A stretch of 64,000 nucleotides of DNA, from the NCBI GenBank assembly GCA_046351215.1, contig JAXLYX010000014.1:1-64000 (forward strand), in the 5' to 3' direction. Source of the DNA: JAXLYX01 sp046351215. GTDB taxonomy: Bacteria; Myxococcota_A; Polyangia; Polyangiales; Houyiibacteriaceae. How positions within the stretch are numbered: the stretch's first letter is position 1; the number at the start of each line of letters is the position of its first letter. The translations under genes were made by a program, and so were the position numbers. This document shows positions 16,390 to 24,693 of this stretch, one piece after another. The notes under the pieces were generated by a model, which was not told where the DNA came from, did no database searches, and worked only from the letters and a program-made list of their open reading frames with translations.

Positions 16390-16567
16390 AAACCCGGGGC
16401 AGCGAATCGGGTCGTCGCGCTGGGCAAGTCCGGCCCTCGTCGGGCCGGACTGCGTCGAGGGTCCCGTGCATGGTGCCTGCCACGACCCCACAGTCCGGCC
16501 CGCTCAGGGCCGGACTTGCCGAGAACCGCCAGCCGAATTGCTGCCCCGGACTTTCAGTCCGGGGTGC
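16377..16567. repeat. REPIN copy A (two inverted REP arms)
   Basis: Left arm 16377-16455, right arm 16489-16567 in inverted orientation, with a 33-nt core between. Each arm has two hairpins, CCCCGGGTT/AACCCGGGG and GTCCGGCCC/GGGCCGGAC, joined by a conserved GCAGCGAATCGG linker. In the right arm the outer hairpin is CCCCGGACT/AGTCCGGGG, with both sides changed together. It lies between convergent genes. It is a non-autonomous relative of the RAYT element at 19497-20244. Confidence 0.88.
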
Positions 16568-16594
16568 CCCGAGGATCGGCAGACCGGGAAGGCC

Positions 16595-18091
16595 TCAGCG
16601 CTTGTGATGCGCCCGCGCCGCCGCGACCGCGACGAGGCCCGCGCGCGCCTTGTTCACGGTCTCCTGGTACTCCGACTGCGGATCGCTCGCCTCGACGATG
16701 CCCGCGCCGGCCTGGAGGTACATCGTGTCGCCGTGCGCGACGACGGTGCGGATCGCGATGGCGACGTCCATGTTCCCGTCGAAGCCGATGTAGCCGACGG
16801 CGCCTCCGTAGACGCCGCGGCGGACGGGCTCGAGCTCCTCGATGATCTGCATCGCGCGGACCTTCGGAGCGCCGGAGAGCGTGCCGGCGGGGAACGTGGC
16901 GCGGAGCACGTCGAGCGCGTCGCGGCCCTCGGCGAGCGTGCCTTCGACGTTCGAGACGATGTGCATCACGTGCGAGTAGCGCTCGAGGATCATCTTCTCG
17001 GTCACGCGCACCGTGCCGGGCGCGCTGATGCGGCCGACGTCGTTGCGGCCGAGGTCGACGAGCATCACGTGCTCGGCGCGCTCCTTCGGATCCGCGAGGA
17101 GCTCCTCGCCGATCGCGCGATCGGCCTCGTCGTCGGCGCCGCGATGGCGCGTGCCGGCGATGGGGCGCACGGTCGCGATGCCGTCCTCGAGGCGGACGAG
17201 GGTCTCGGGGCTCGCGCCCGCGATCTCCACGTCGTCGAAGTCGAGCTGGTACATGTACGGCGAGGGATTGAGCTGCCGCATCATCCGGTAGACGTCGAAG
17301 ACGTCGACGTCGCCGCGCGGCAGCGTGAAGCGCTGCGAGAGCACGACCTGGAAGATGTCGCCGGCGCGGATGTACTCCTTCGCCTTCTCGACGGCGGCGC
17401 GGAAGCCGGGGGCGTCGAAGGACGAGGCCGGGATCTCGGGGACCACGCCGCGATCGGGGGGCTCGAGGATCGGCAGCGTCTTGGGCATGCCGAGGAGCGA
17501 GAGGGCCTCGTCGATCTTCGCGGTCGCGCGGGCGTAGGCCCCGGCCGCCCCACCCTCGCCGTCGACGCGGGCGGGGACGACGATGCGCACCGTCTGGCGG
17601 ACGCTGTCGAAGACGAGCAGGGTCGCGCCGATGCCGAAGCAGAATTCCCAGGGATCGTCGGCCGAGAGGGCCGCCCCGACCTTCGGCTCGAAGGCGCGGA
17701 CCGAGTCGTAGGAGGCGTAGCCGACGGCGCCGCCCCAGAAGCGCGGGAGCCAGGGGATGTGGGGCGAGCGATAGCCGGCGAGGACCTCGCGCAGGCGCTG
17801 CCAGGGGTCGACCCCGCGCTCGGTCTCCACGTGCGAGCCCGAGAGGATCTCGAAGCGATCGGCCACGCCGCGGACGACGATCGCGGGATCGAAGCCGACG
17901 AAGCTGTAGCGGGCCCACTTCTCGCCGCCGACGACGCTCTCGAGGAGGAAGGAGCCGGGCCGGGAGCCGATCGTGGCCTTGGCCACGACGGGGGTGAGGG
18001 AATCGGCCAGGATCTCGCGGGTCACGGGCACCACGGTGGCGGTGCGGGCGAGGCGCTGGAACTCCTCCAGGGAGGGCAGATCGCGGGGCAT
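16595..18091 (-). CDS. trpE: Anthranilate synthase component I
   Basis: A 498-aa protein that converts chorismate with glutamine or ammonia to anthranilate, the first step of tryptophan synthesis. The N-terminal domain is followed by a chorismate-binding domain with PIAGTRHRG, LVDLGRNDVGRIS and GTLSGAPKVRAMQII. I start at the ATG of MPRDLPSLEEF; the frame extends upstream without protein-like sequence. It is divergent from glyA and no trpG or trpD is adjacent, so the amidotransferase partner must be elsewhere. The LLESVVGGEKWARYSFVG segment near the start matches the tryptophan-binding LLES motif of feedback-inhibited TrpE. Confidence 0.94.
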   Translation of the reverse strand: MPRDLPSLEEFQRLARTATVVPVTREILADSLTPVVAKATIGSRPGSFLLESVVGGEKWARYSFVGFDPAIVVRGVADRFEILSGSHVETERGVDPWQRLREVLAGYRSPHIPWLPRFWGGAVGYASYDSVRAFEPKVGAALSADDPWEFCFGIGATLLVFDSVRQTVRIVVPARVDGEGGAAGAYARATAKIDEALSLLGMPKTLPILEPPDRGVVPEIPASSFDAPGFRAAVEKAKEYIRAGDIFQVVLSQRFTLPRGDVDVFDVYRMMRQLNPSPYMYQLDFDDVEIAGASPETLVRLEDGIATVRPIAGTRHRGADDEADRAIGEELLADPKERAEHVMLVDLGRNDVGRISAPGTVRVTEKMILERYSHVMHIVSNVEGTLAEGRDALDVLRATFPAGTLSGAPKVRAMQIIEELEPVRRGVYGGAVGYIGFDGNMDVAIAIRTVVAHGDTMYLQAGAGIVEASDPQSEYQETVNKARAGLVAVAAARAHHKR

Positions 18092-18221
18092 CGGCGGGAG
18101 ATTGGCACCCCTCCCCGGGGAGCGCCAGAGGCTCGCCGAATGGGGGCCGGGGCACGGGATCCCCGGGGCCTTTCGTGCTAGGTACGGGCGCCCGCGCCCC
18201 CCGGCGCCTTTGGAGGATGAC

Positions 18222-19475
18222 ATGACGGAACCCGGCCTCGCGCAAGTCGACCCCGAGATCGCCGCTGCGATCGCCGCCGAAGAGAAGCGCCAGCACGCGA
18301 AGCTGCGCCTCATCCCGAGCGAGAACTACATGCCGAAGGCCGTCATGGAGGCCTGCGGCAGCGTCCTCAACAACAAGTACTCCGAGGGCTACGCCGGCAA
18401 GCGCTACTACGAGGGCCAGCAGTACATCGACGTCGTCGAGACCCTCGCCGTCGATCGCCTGAAGCAGCTCTTCGGCGTCGAGCACGCGAACGTGCAGCCC
18501 TACTCGGGCTCGCCCGCGAACCTCGCCGTCTACTTCGCCTTCTGCAAGCCCGGCGATCACGTGATGGGCATGGCGCTGCCGAGCGGCGGCCACCTCACGC
18601 ACGGCTGGGGAGTCTCGATCACGGGCGCGTACTTCAAGCCGGTGCAGTACGGCGTCCGCAAGGAAGACCACCTCATCGACTTCGACGAGGTCGCCCGTCT
18701 CGCCCGCGAGCACAAGCCGAAGGTCCTCTTCTGCGGCGCGACGGCCTATCCGCGCGTCATCGACTACGACAAGTTCGCGGAGATCGCCCGCGAGGTCGGC
18801 GCGATCCTCGTCGCGGACATCGCGCACATCTCGGGCCTCATCGCCGGCGGCGCGCATCCCTCGCCCGTGGGCAAGGCCGAGGTCATCAGCTCGACGACGC
18901 ACAAGACCTTCATGGGTCCGCGCGGCGGCATGATCCTCTGCGACGCGAAGCATCGCGCGGCGATCGACAAGGCCGTGTTCCCGGGCCTCCAGGGCGGCCC
19001 CCACAACGGCACGACGGCCGGCATCGCCATCGCGGCGAAGCGCGCCATGACGCCGGAGTTCAAGAAGTACGCGCACGACGTCGTGTCGAACGCGAAGGTC
19101 CTCGCCGACGGCCTCCTCGAGCAGGGCTTCACGCTCGTCACGGGCGGCACGGACAACCACCTCATCCTCATCGACCTCACGAACAAGGGCGTCGCGGGCA
19201 AGCCCGTGGCGCAGGCGCTCGACAAGGCCGGCATCGTCACGAACTACAACTCGGTCCCCTTCGACACGCGCAAGCCCTTCGATCCGAGCGGCGTCCGCAT
19301 CGGCACGCCGGCGATCACGGCGCGCGGCATGGGCCCCGCCGAGATGAAGCGCCTCGCGCGCTGGATGGGCGAGGTCGTGGCGAACCTCGGCGAAGAGGCG
19401 AAGCTCGCCCGCATCGCCCAAGAGGTGAAGGAGATGTGCGACCAGTTCCCGGCGCCGGGTCTGCCGACGGCCTGA
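18222..19475 (+). CDS. glyA: Serine hydroxymethyltransferase
   Basis: A 417-aa PLP enzyme that interconverts serine and glycine and charges tetrahydrofolate with a one-carbon unit. The start ATG is 5 nt after GGAGGA. Hallmarks: LIPSENYMPKAV, NKYSEGYAGKRYYEGQQYID, the PLP lysine in STTHKTFMGPRGG, and LQGGPHNGTTAG. Full length for the family. It is divergent from trpE, and a GCTAGG-type -10-like motif lies in the 130-bp shared region. Downstream begins the RAYT element. Confidence 0.96.
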   Translation: MTEPGLAQVDPEIAAAIAAEEKRQHAKLRLIPSENYMPKAVMEACGSVLNNKYSEGYAGKRYYEGQQYIDVVETLAVDRLKQLFGVEHANVQPYSGSPANLAVYFAFCKPGDHVMGMALPSGGHLTHGWGVSITGAYFKPVQYGVRKEDHLIDFDEVARLAREHKPKVLFCGATAYPRVIDYDKFAEIAREVGAILVADIAHISGLIAGGAHPSPVGKAEVISSTTHKTFMGPRGGMILCDAKHRAAIDKAVFPGLQGGPHNGTTAGIAIAAKRAMTPEFKKYAHDVVSNAKVLADGLLEQGFTLVTGGTDNHLILIDLTNKGVAGKPVAQALDKAGIVTNYNSVPFDTRKPFDPSGVRIGTPAITARGMGPAEMKRLARWMGEVVANLGEEAKLARIAQEVKEMCDQFPAPGLPTA

Positions 19476-19496
19476 ACCTCACTTCGACTCGAAGGG

Positions 19497-19575
19497 CACC
19501 CCGGGTTGAAAACCCGGGGCAGCGAATCGGGTCTTCGTTCTCGGCAAGTCCGGCCCTTTTCGGGCCGGACTGCGT
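19497..19575 (+). repeat. REP arm, left, of RAYT locus
   Basis: Outer hairpin CCCCGGGTT/AACCCGGGG and inner hairpin GTCCGGCCC/GGGCCGGAC, separated by GCAGCGAATCGGGTCTTCG. Near-identical to the left arm of copy A. Confidence 0.88.
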
Positions 19576-19664
19576 TTCGGGTCCCCGATCGTCCCGATGG
19601 GATCGCCATCGGCCCCGCGAGTTCGGTGGGCGCAATCGCTCCTCGCTTCGACCGAAGCGGGGGG

Positions 19665-20126
19665 ATGCCGCGCCGTTCGCCAGCGCTCCTCCTCGCCCAC
19701 GTCGTCTGGGCCACGTCCCGTCGTCGGCCGATGCTTCCGCCGTCGCTCGACGCACGACTCTTCACGATGCTCGCCCGGAGCGCGCGAGAGACGCGGAGCG
19801 CCGTGATCGCAGCCGGCTGCGCCGCCGATCACGTCCACGTGCTCGTGCGCTTGGCCTCGTCGGTCTCACTCGGCGAGGTCGTCAAGCGCATGAAGGGCGC
19901 ATCGTCCTACGAGCTCGACCACGATGGCACGTTCCACCGTCCGTTCGCCTGGCAGGACGGATATTGGGCCGAGTCGCTCGGACCGGCGGATATCGTCCCC
20001 TGCGCTCGCTACGTGCTCGATCAGCGAACCCATCACGACGACTCGCATCCTCTCGAACGATGGCAAGCGGCTCCCACCGAGCTCCCCTCCGACCGCCCGA
20101 GGACCTCCCCCGGCCACTCCTCCTAG
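19665..20126 (+). CDS. tnpA: REP-associated tyrosine transposase (Y1/IS200 family)
   Basis: A 153-aa protein, start ATG at 19665 after a G-rich ribosome site (the frame runs upstream into the REP arm). Y1 single-strand transposase hallmarks: the HUH motif D55-H56-V57-H58-V, then FHRPFAWQDGYW, and nucleophile Y116 in ARYVLDQRTHH with Q120. These enzymes nick single-stranded DNA at hairpins through a 5'-phosphotyrosine. It is flanked by its likely substrates, the REP arms. Length is normal for RAYTs and the key residues are intact, so it could be active. Confidence 0.88.
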   Translation: MPRRSPALLLAHVVWATSRRRPMLPPSLDARLFTMLARSARETRSAVIAAGCAADHVHVLVRLASSVSLGEVVKRMKGASSYELDHDGTFHRPFAWQDGYWAESLGPADIVPCARYVLDQRTHHDDSHPLERWQAAPTELPSDRPRTSPGHSS

Positions 20127-20164
20127 GGACCCGCAGCGACGCCTACGCACGAAGGGGACCCACG

Positions 20165-20244
20165 ACGCAGTCCGGCCCGACCAGGGCCGGACTTGCCGAG
20201 CACCACCCCCCGAATTGCTGCCCCGGGTTTTCAACCCGGGGTGC
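20165..20244 (-). repeat. REP arm, right, of RAYT locus
   Basis: Inverted copy of the left arm, with hairpins GTCCGGCCC/GGGCCGGAC and CCCCGGGTT/AACCCGGGG on the minus strand. It ends 1 nt before the stop codon of the minus-strand gene at 20246. Confidence 0.88.
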
Positions 20245-20245
20245 C

Positions 20246-21073
20246 TCAGGTCCTGTACCGCGCCGGCTGCCCATCCTCGGTCCACGGCAACTCGGAATGA
20301 GGCAGGACCTCGCCGAGGCTCGGGCCGAGCTGGCCGTCGTCGGCCGTGCGGATGACGAAGACGAAGCCGTCTCGCACGTCCTCGACGAGGGCGCGGTAGG
20401 CGGTGCGGTGGCGGACGTAGTGGACGAGCGAGGGCAGGAGGCCGACGCCCGCGACGAGCAGGGCGTCGAGCGTGAAGCCCGCGCGGACGAGGAGCGCACG
20501 CAGCCCGAGCGCGACGACGAGGCCGACGCCGGCGACGAGGGCGCTCTCGCGCACGGCCTTGCGGTGGGCCACGGCGACGAGACCGGCGAGCTCCGCCTTC
20601 TCCTCGGCGTCGAGGTGACGGCGCTTGAGCTCGAGCGCTCCTTCGTCCTGCTTGCGTCCGATCGAGGCGACGTGGGCCTCCATCGCGACGGTCGCGCTCG
20701 CCACCCGGCGGAGCGCGAGGTGGACCCAGCGCTCCGGGAGCGCGCCCGACCACTCGAGGACGAGGCCGGACTCGGGCAGGACGACGAAGCGCATCGGACG
20801 GCCCTCGTCGACCTTGGCGAGCGAGGAGAAGCTCCCGAGCTCGGCGCGTGCCCGCGCGTCGAGGAAGCCCTCGAAGACGAGGCCGACGCCGCGCTCGAGC
20901 TCGGCGAGCACGCGGTCGATCGCGACGCGATGCGGGAGCCGGAGGAGCCGCGTCGGGAAGGCCGCGGAGCGCTCGCTCTCGAGCCGTGTGCGCACGCGCG
21001 CGCGGAGGCCGTCGTCGAGCGCCTCCTCGCGCCCGCGGATGCCGAAACAGTAGATGTGCACGCTCCCCGACAC
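20246..21073 (-). CDS. Hypothetical protein with two C-terminal-half membrane helices
   Basis: I do not recognise this protein. The start is uncertain: I use the GTG of VSGSVHIYCFG, because the longer frame (to 21259) overlaps the divergent gene. About 200 soluble residues, rich in Arg/Glu, precede two membrane stretches (ESALVAGVGLVVALGLRALL and TLDALLVAGVGLLPSLV), followed by a short cytoplasmic-like tail. It is convergent with glyA and the RAYT locus; its stop lies next to the right REP arm. Confidence 0.6.
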   Translation of the reverse strand: MSGSVHIYCFGIRGREEALDDGLRARVRTRLESERSAAFPTRLLRLPHRVAIDRVLAELERGVGLVFEGFLDARARAELGSFSSLAKVDEGRPMRFVVLPESGLVLEWSGALPERWVHLALRRVASATVAMEAHVASIGRKQDEGALELKRRHLDAEEKAELAGLVAVAHRKAVRESALVAGVGLVVALGLRALLVRAGFTLDALLVAGVGLLPSLVHYVRHRTAYRALVEDVRDGFVFVIRTADDGQLGPSLGEVLPHSELPWTEDGQPARYRT

Positions 21074-21172
21074 GTTCGCCCGGAGGGCATACGCCGGAGA
21101 GCCCGCCGTGGGCAAGCCGAGGTGCGCCTCGTGGGTCCGCGCGGCCGCCTCGTGCGGGGCCGAGGCCCGGGC

Positions 21173-21180
21173 GCTAGCAT
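21173..21180 (+). promoter_or_regulatory. GCTAGCAT -10-like element, leaderless start
   Basis: Six nt separate the last T of this TAnnnT element from the ATG of the DUF1254 gene. Transcription would start at or next to the start codon. The same GCTAnnnT motif is the -10 of the tRNA promoters in this window. Confidence 0.5.
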
Positions 21181-21186
21181 CGGCGG

Positions 21187-22689
21187 ATGCGTTCGACGGT
21201 CCATTCGCGTCGGGGAGCCCGCTCCTCGACTTCCTCCTTCTTCCGAGCGACGGGCGCATGGCTCGCGCTCGTCGGCCTCGCCGGCTGCGCCCACGATCCG
21301 GTCTACAACCCTCCGATGACGCTCCACACGGAGGAGGCGATCGTCGAGGCGAACGAGCCCGCGCGCCCGAGCGTCACGCCCGAGCAGGCGTTCGCGATCG
21401 CGGAAGAGGCCTTCATCTGGGGCTATCCGCTGCTGATGCAGTACGAGATGCTGACGAAGCAGGCGATCGACCGCGACTCCGGCGGCTTCCGCGCGCCGCT
21501 GAACCAATGCTTCCACATGGGGCAGCTGCTCGACGCGTCGTTCACGCAGATCGTCACGCCGAACAACGACACGCTCTACTCGATGTGCTGGCTCGACGTG
21601 CGCGAGGAGCCCGTCGTGCTGAGCGTGCCGGCGATCACGGGACGCTACTACTCGTTCCAGCTCGTCGACATCTACACCCACAACTTCGGCTACATGGGGA
21701 CGCGCACGACGGGCACGGGCGCGGGTAGCTACGTGATCGCGGGCCCGAGCTACGACGGCGAGCCGCCGCAGGGGACGACGGCGATGATCCGCAGCGAGGG
21801 CGGCTTCGTGCTCGCGCTCGGACGCATCCAGGTGAACGGCCCGGCCGACGCCGAGGCGGTCCGCGCGATCCAGGGGCAGATCAAGGTGGAGACGCTGTCC
21901 GCGCACTTCGGCACGCGGGCGCCCGCGGATCCCCCCGACCAGGACTTCCCGCGCTGGGTGCCGGAGTCGATCGCGACGCCCGAGTTCTCGACCTACGTGA
22001 ACTACCTGCTCCGCACGGCGCGGCCGGTGCACTCCGAGCTCGCGATGCTCGAGCGCTTCGGGCACATCGGCGTCGGCCCCGAGCGCGACATCGACTCGCC
22101 CGAGCTCCCTCCGGCGATCCGCGACGCGATCACGGCGGGCATCGCTTCGGCACGGACGAAGATCGAGGAGCAGGCCCGCAATCTCGCCCCCGCACGCAAC
22201 GGCTGGCAGATCCCGGCCGACGCCTTCGGCGACCGTCAGCGCATGGAGGGCCACTACCTCCTGCGCGCGGCCGCCGCGATGGCCTACCTCTACGGGAACT
22301 CGGCCGAGGAAGCGATGTACCCCGTCGCGCTCGTCGACTCGAACGGCGAGGCCCTCGACGGGAGCCACGACTACGAGCTCCACTTCGGGCCGGACGAGAT
22401 CCCGCCCGTCGACGCCTTCTGGTCGATCACGATGTACCGGCTCCCCGAGCGGCTCTTCGTCGCGAACGATCTGAACCGCTACTCGATCAGCGATCGCACG
22501 GACGGCGTGCGCCGCGCCCGGGACGGCTCGCTGACGTTCCGCATCTCGGCCCGCCCCCCGCGCGGCGGCAACGCGAATTGGCTGCCCGCCCCCGCGGGGC
22601 CCTTCTACCTCGCCCTCCGGATGTACCTGCCGAAGCCCGAGGCCCAGAACGGGACCTACACGCCGCCTCCGGTCCGGCGCCTTCCCTGA
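21187..22689 (+). CDS. DUF1254/DUF1214-domain secreted lipoprotein
   Basis: A 500-aa protein. The N-terminal signal ends in a lipobox-like LVGLAGC, so it is probably an outer-membrane or periplasmic lipoprotein. DUF1254 follows (AEEAFIWGYPLLMQYEML, IVTPNNDTLYSMCWLDV, YYSFQLVDIYTHNFGYMG). DUF1214 is at the C-terminus (VDAFWSITMYRLPERLFVAN, NWLPAPAGPFYLALRMYLPK). The biochemical function of this family is not settled. The gene stands alone, starts without a ribosome site, and is preceded by a -10-like element 6 nt upstream. Confidence 0.88.
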   Translation: MRSTVHSRRGARSSTSSFFRATGAWLALVGLAGCAHDPVYNPPMTLHTEEAIVEANEPARPSVTPEQAFAIAEEAFIWGYPLLMQYEMLTKQAIDRDSGGFRAPLNQCFHMGQLLDASFTQIVTPNNDTLYSMCWLDVREEPVVLSVPAITGRYYSFQLVDIYTHNFGYMGTRTTGTGAGSYVIAGPSYDGEPPQGTTAMIRSEGGFVLALGRIQVNGPADAEAVRAIQGQIKVETLSAHFGTRAPADPPDQDFPRWVPESIATPEFSTYVNYLLRTARPVHSELAMLERFGHIGVGPERDIDSPELPPAIRDAITAGIASARTKIEEQARNLAPARNGWQIPADAFGDRQRMEGHYLLRAAAAMAYLYGNSAEEAMYPVALVDSNGEALDGSHDYELHFGPDEIPPVDAFWSITMYRLPERLFVANDLNRYSISDRTDGVRRARDGSLTFRISARPPRGGNANWLPAPAGPFYLALRMYLPKPEAQNGTYTPPPVRRLP

Positions 22690-22789
22690 GCGCCGGCGGG
22701 GCCCGGCCCCGTCCTGGACAAGGCTCGCTCTCGTCCCCAAGCCGGTCCCCCCGTCCATGGTCTATGCTGCGCGGGGAGGCGGATCGGGG

Positions 22790-23377
22790 ATGGCGGAGGG
22801 CGTCGGGGGCGAGCAGACGCGCTACGAGGCTTGGCTCTCGTGCGTGCGGCGGAACGAGCCGAAGCGGCTTCTCGCTTCGGTCGAGCGCATGCGCTCGATC
22901 CTCGAGGCCATCGCCCCCTCGCCGCGCGGCTTCGAGCCGTACGGGAGGCTCCCGCTCTTCCGGAGCGACGAGGGCGAGGTGATGCTCGCGGGCTGGCACG
23001 CGGGCGAGCGCTGCGCCCCCCACGACCACGGCAGCGCACGGGGTCTCGTCGTCGTGGTGCAGGGCACCTTCACCGAGACGGCCTATCGCTTCGACGGGCG
23101 CTTCCTCCTCGGCGGCTCGCCGAAGCCGCGCATCCCGGGAGACGTGCTCGAGGTCGCGCCCGGCACCATCCACGATCTCGAGGCGACGAGCGACGGCATC
23201 ACGCTGCACGTGTACTCGCCCGCCATCGAGGAGATGCGGGTCTTCGACGCGGTCACGCGGACGACACTCGTCGTCGCGGACGGCTGCGGCGCCTGGATCC
23301 CGGAGGATTCCTCGCTCGTCGTGGCGCGCCATCCGTGGAGCGAGTCGAGGCGTCCCCCGGAGGTCGGCCCCTCGTGA
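22790..23377 (+). CDS. Cysteine dioxygenase-type cupin protein
   Basis: A 195-aa protein; the ATG of MAEGVGGEQ follows a GGGGAGG site. It is a cupin of the cysteine/thiol dioxygenase type: C75-APHDHG with metal ligands H78 and H80, a GTFTE turn, and H128 in PGTIHDL. These enzymes oxidise a thiol to a sulfinate with O2 and Fe(II). The substrate cannot be told from sequence. Its TGA overlaps the GTG of the next gene, so it is coupled to the caspase-like/methyltransferase fusion and then the racemase. That suggests sulfur- or amino-acid-linked chemistry. Confidence 0.8.
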   Translation: MAEGVGGEQTRYEAWLSCVRRNEPKRLLASVERMRSILEAIAPSPRGFEPYGRLPLFRSDEGEVMLAGWHAGERCAPHDHGSARGLVVVVQGTFTETAYRFDGRFLLGGSPKPRIPGDVLEVAPGTIHDLEATSDGITLHVYSPAIEEMRVFDAVTRTTLVVADGCGAWIPEDSSLVVARHPWSESRRPPEVGPS

Positions 23378-24693
23378 TCCTCGTCGGGTACACGACGCGC
23401 TACCGCGGTGGGAGCGAGAAGTTCCGCGCGGCGGCGGAGACGATGCACCGCGAGCTCCGCGAGAAGCATCCTTCGCGCGAGGTGCGCCTCGTGGCGCTCG
23501 AGCGGAAGAGCGACTTCGTCGCCGAGATGGAGCGCATCGAGAACGAGGGCAAGCGCCTCGCCGAGCTCCACTTCGTCGGCCACTCGGGCATGTACGGCAT
23601 CATGTTCGGCTCGACCTCGTGGCCCGAGCAGTTCAGCCCGCACGAGTGGCGCACGATGCGGATCCCCTTCGCGGAGGGCGCGAGCGCGCATTTCCACGCC
23701 TGCCGCACGGCGCGTTGGTTCGCCCCCTTCTTCGCGCGCACCTTCGGCGTCCGCACCTTCGGCCACCACGGCTACACGACGGTGTCGATCGAGCCCGAGC
23801 GCTTCGTCTGGGAGGGGCTCCGCTTCCCGCGCTCGGGGCCGACCTATCTCGTCTCCGTCCCCGGTCGCAAGACGCACGGGCTCGCGGGCTCGCTGCGGAA
23901 GTACCTGCTCCGTCCGCCGGTCGAGCCGATGCTCGGCTTCGAGCCGATCGAGCCCGAGGGAGAGACCGGCTACGACGCGGTCTCCGCGCTCTACGACCGG
24001 GCCTTCGCCGACATCCGCGTGCGGCGCGACGAGTACGCCTGGGTGACGAAGGCGCTCGCCCGCGCGCGGAAGGAGAGCGGCCGTGCGCCCCGCGTGCTCG
24101 ACGTCGGCTGCGGCAACGGCGCGCTCCTGCTCGCGCTCGAGGATCGGCTCGCGCGCGGCGTGGGCGTCGACGTCTCGCGCGGGATGATCGCGAAGGCGAG
24201 GGAGCGCGCGGAAGGCCATCCGAAGCTCTCGTTCGAGGCGATCTCCGGCCCCGAGCTCCCCTGCGACGACGCCTCCTTCGACGTGATCGTCAGCTTCCTC
24301 TCCTTCCGCTACCTCGACTGGGATCCGATCGTGCGCGAGATGCGCCGCGTGCTCGCCCCGGGCGGCCGCATCCTCGTCGTCGACATGGTGGAGAAGCCCC
24401 TCGAGGCGAAGGACGCGCCCGTGCTCGCGCGCTCGGCCCTCGCCCACGTCCTCCGGCCCGTGCGCGATCCGCGCTTCCACCGCGACGTGCAGGCCCTCGT
24501 CTCGCATCCCGATTGGGCGACGATGCTGAAGCACAACCCGATCCGCGCCGAGCACGAGTACCGCTGGTACCTCGAGAGCCGCTTCCCCGGACGCAGGCTC
24601 GAGACCCTCAACGTCGGGCGCACCCAGCGCCTCGTCGCCTTCGACACCGGCCCCCTCGAGCCCGGCACCGTCGCTCCCCTCTCGTATCCATGA
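23374..24693 (+). CDS. Caspase-like N-terminal domain fused to SAM methyltransferase
   Basis: A 439-aa protein from a GTG overlapping the previous stop, with GGAGGT upstream. Residues 1-165 resemble a caspase-fold peptidase: a strand leading to VGHSG (H70) and another to FHACRT (C110), a His/Cys dyad spaced as in caspase-like folds. Residues about 200-430 are a class I methyltransferase: VLDVGCGNG (241-249), GVDVSRGMI, and a MRRVLAPGGRILVVDMV strand. I do not know this fusion from a named family. It lies between a thiol-dioxygenase-like cupin and an amino-acid racemase. The methyltransferase call is firm; the peptidase call is inference from the dyad. Confidence 0.75.
   Translation: MILVGYTTRYRGGSEKFRAAAETMHRELREKHPSREVRLVALERKSDFVAEMERIENEGKRLAELHFVGHSGMYGIMFGSTSWPEQFSPHEWRTMRIPFAEGASAHFHACRTARWFAPFFARTFGVRTFGHHGYTTVSIEPERFVWEGLRFPRSGPTYLVSVPGRKTHGLAGSLRKYLLRPPVEPMLGFEPIEPEGETGYDAVSALYDRAFADIRVRRDEYAWVTKALARARKESGRAPRVLDVGCGNGALLLALEDRLARGVGVDVSRGMIAKARERAEGHPKLSFEAISGPELPCDDASFDVIVSFLSFRYLDWDPIVREMRRVLAPGGRILVVDMVEKPLEAKDAPVLARSALAHVLRPVRDPRFHRDVQALVSHPDWATMLKHNPIRAEHEYRWYLESRFPGRRLETLNVGRTQRLVAFDTGPLEPGTVAPLSYP

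Larger units (their letters stand above)
19497..20244. mobile_element. RAYT element: Y1 transposase between inverted REP arms
   Basis: Left arm 19497-19575 and right arm 20165-20244 are inverted copies of the same two-hairpin REP unit found in copies A and C. The region between encodes a Y1/IS200-type transposase. It sits between the convergent genes glyA (stop 22 bp before) and the membrane-protein gene at 20246 (stop 2 bp after). This is an autonomous REP/RAYT locus; the two other REPINs would be mobilised in trans. Confidence 0.85.

Noticed and set aside
16381..16401. REP hairpins as ordinary rho-independent terminators
   Set aside because: The stems are strong but no T run follows, and the arms occur as paired, conserved 78-nt units.
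18092..18221. Glycine or SAM riboswitch upstream of glyA
   Set aside because: The 130-bp region shared with trpE is too short and shows no recognisable aptamer core.
16554..19421. Long minus-strand open frame (about 955 codons) opposite glyA and in another frame of trpE
   Set aside because: It is a GC-rich shadow. trpE and glyA have clear family motifs in their own frames; this frame is Arg/Ala low-complexity.
20143..22758. Long minus-strand open frame (about 871 codons) across the DUF1254 gene
   Set aside because: Composition is Arg-rich without motifs and it overlaps well-supported genes on both strands.
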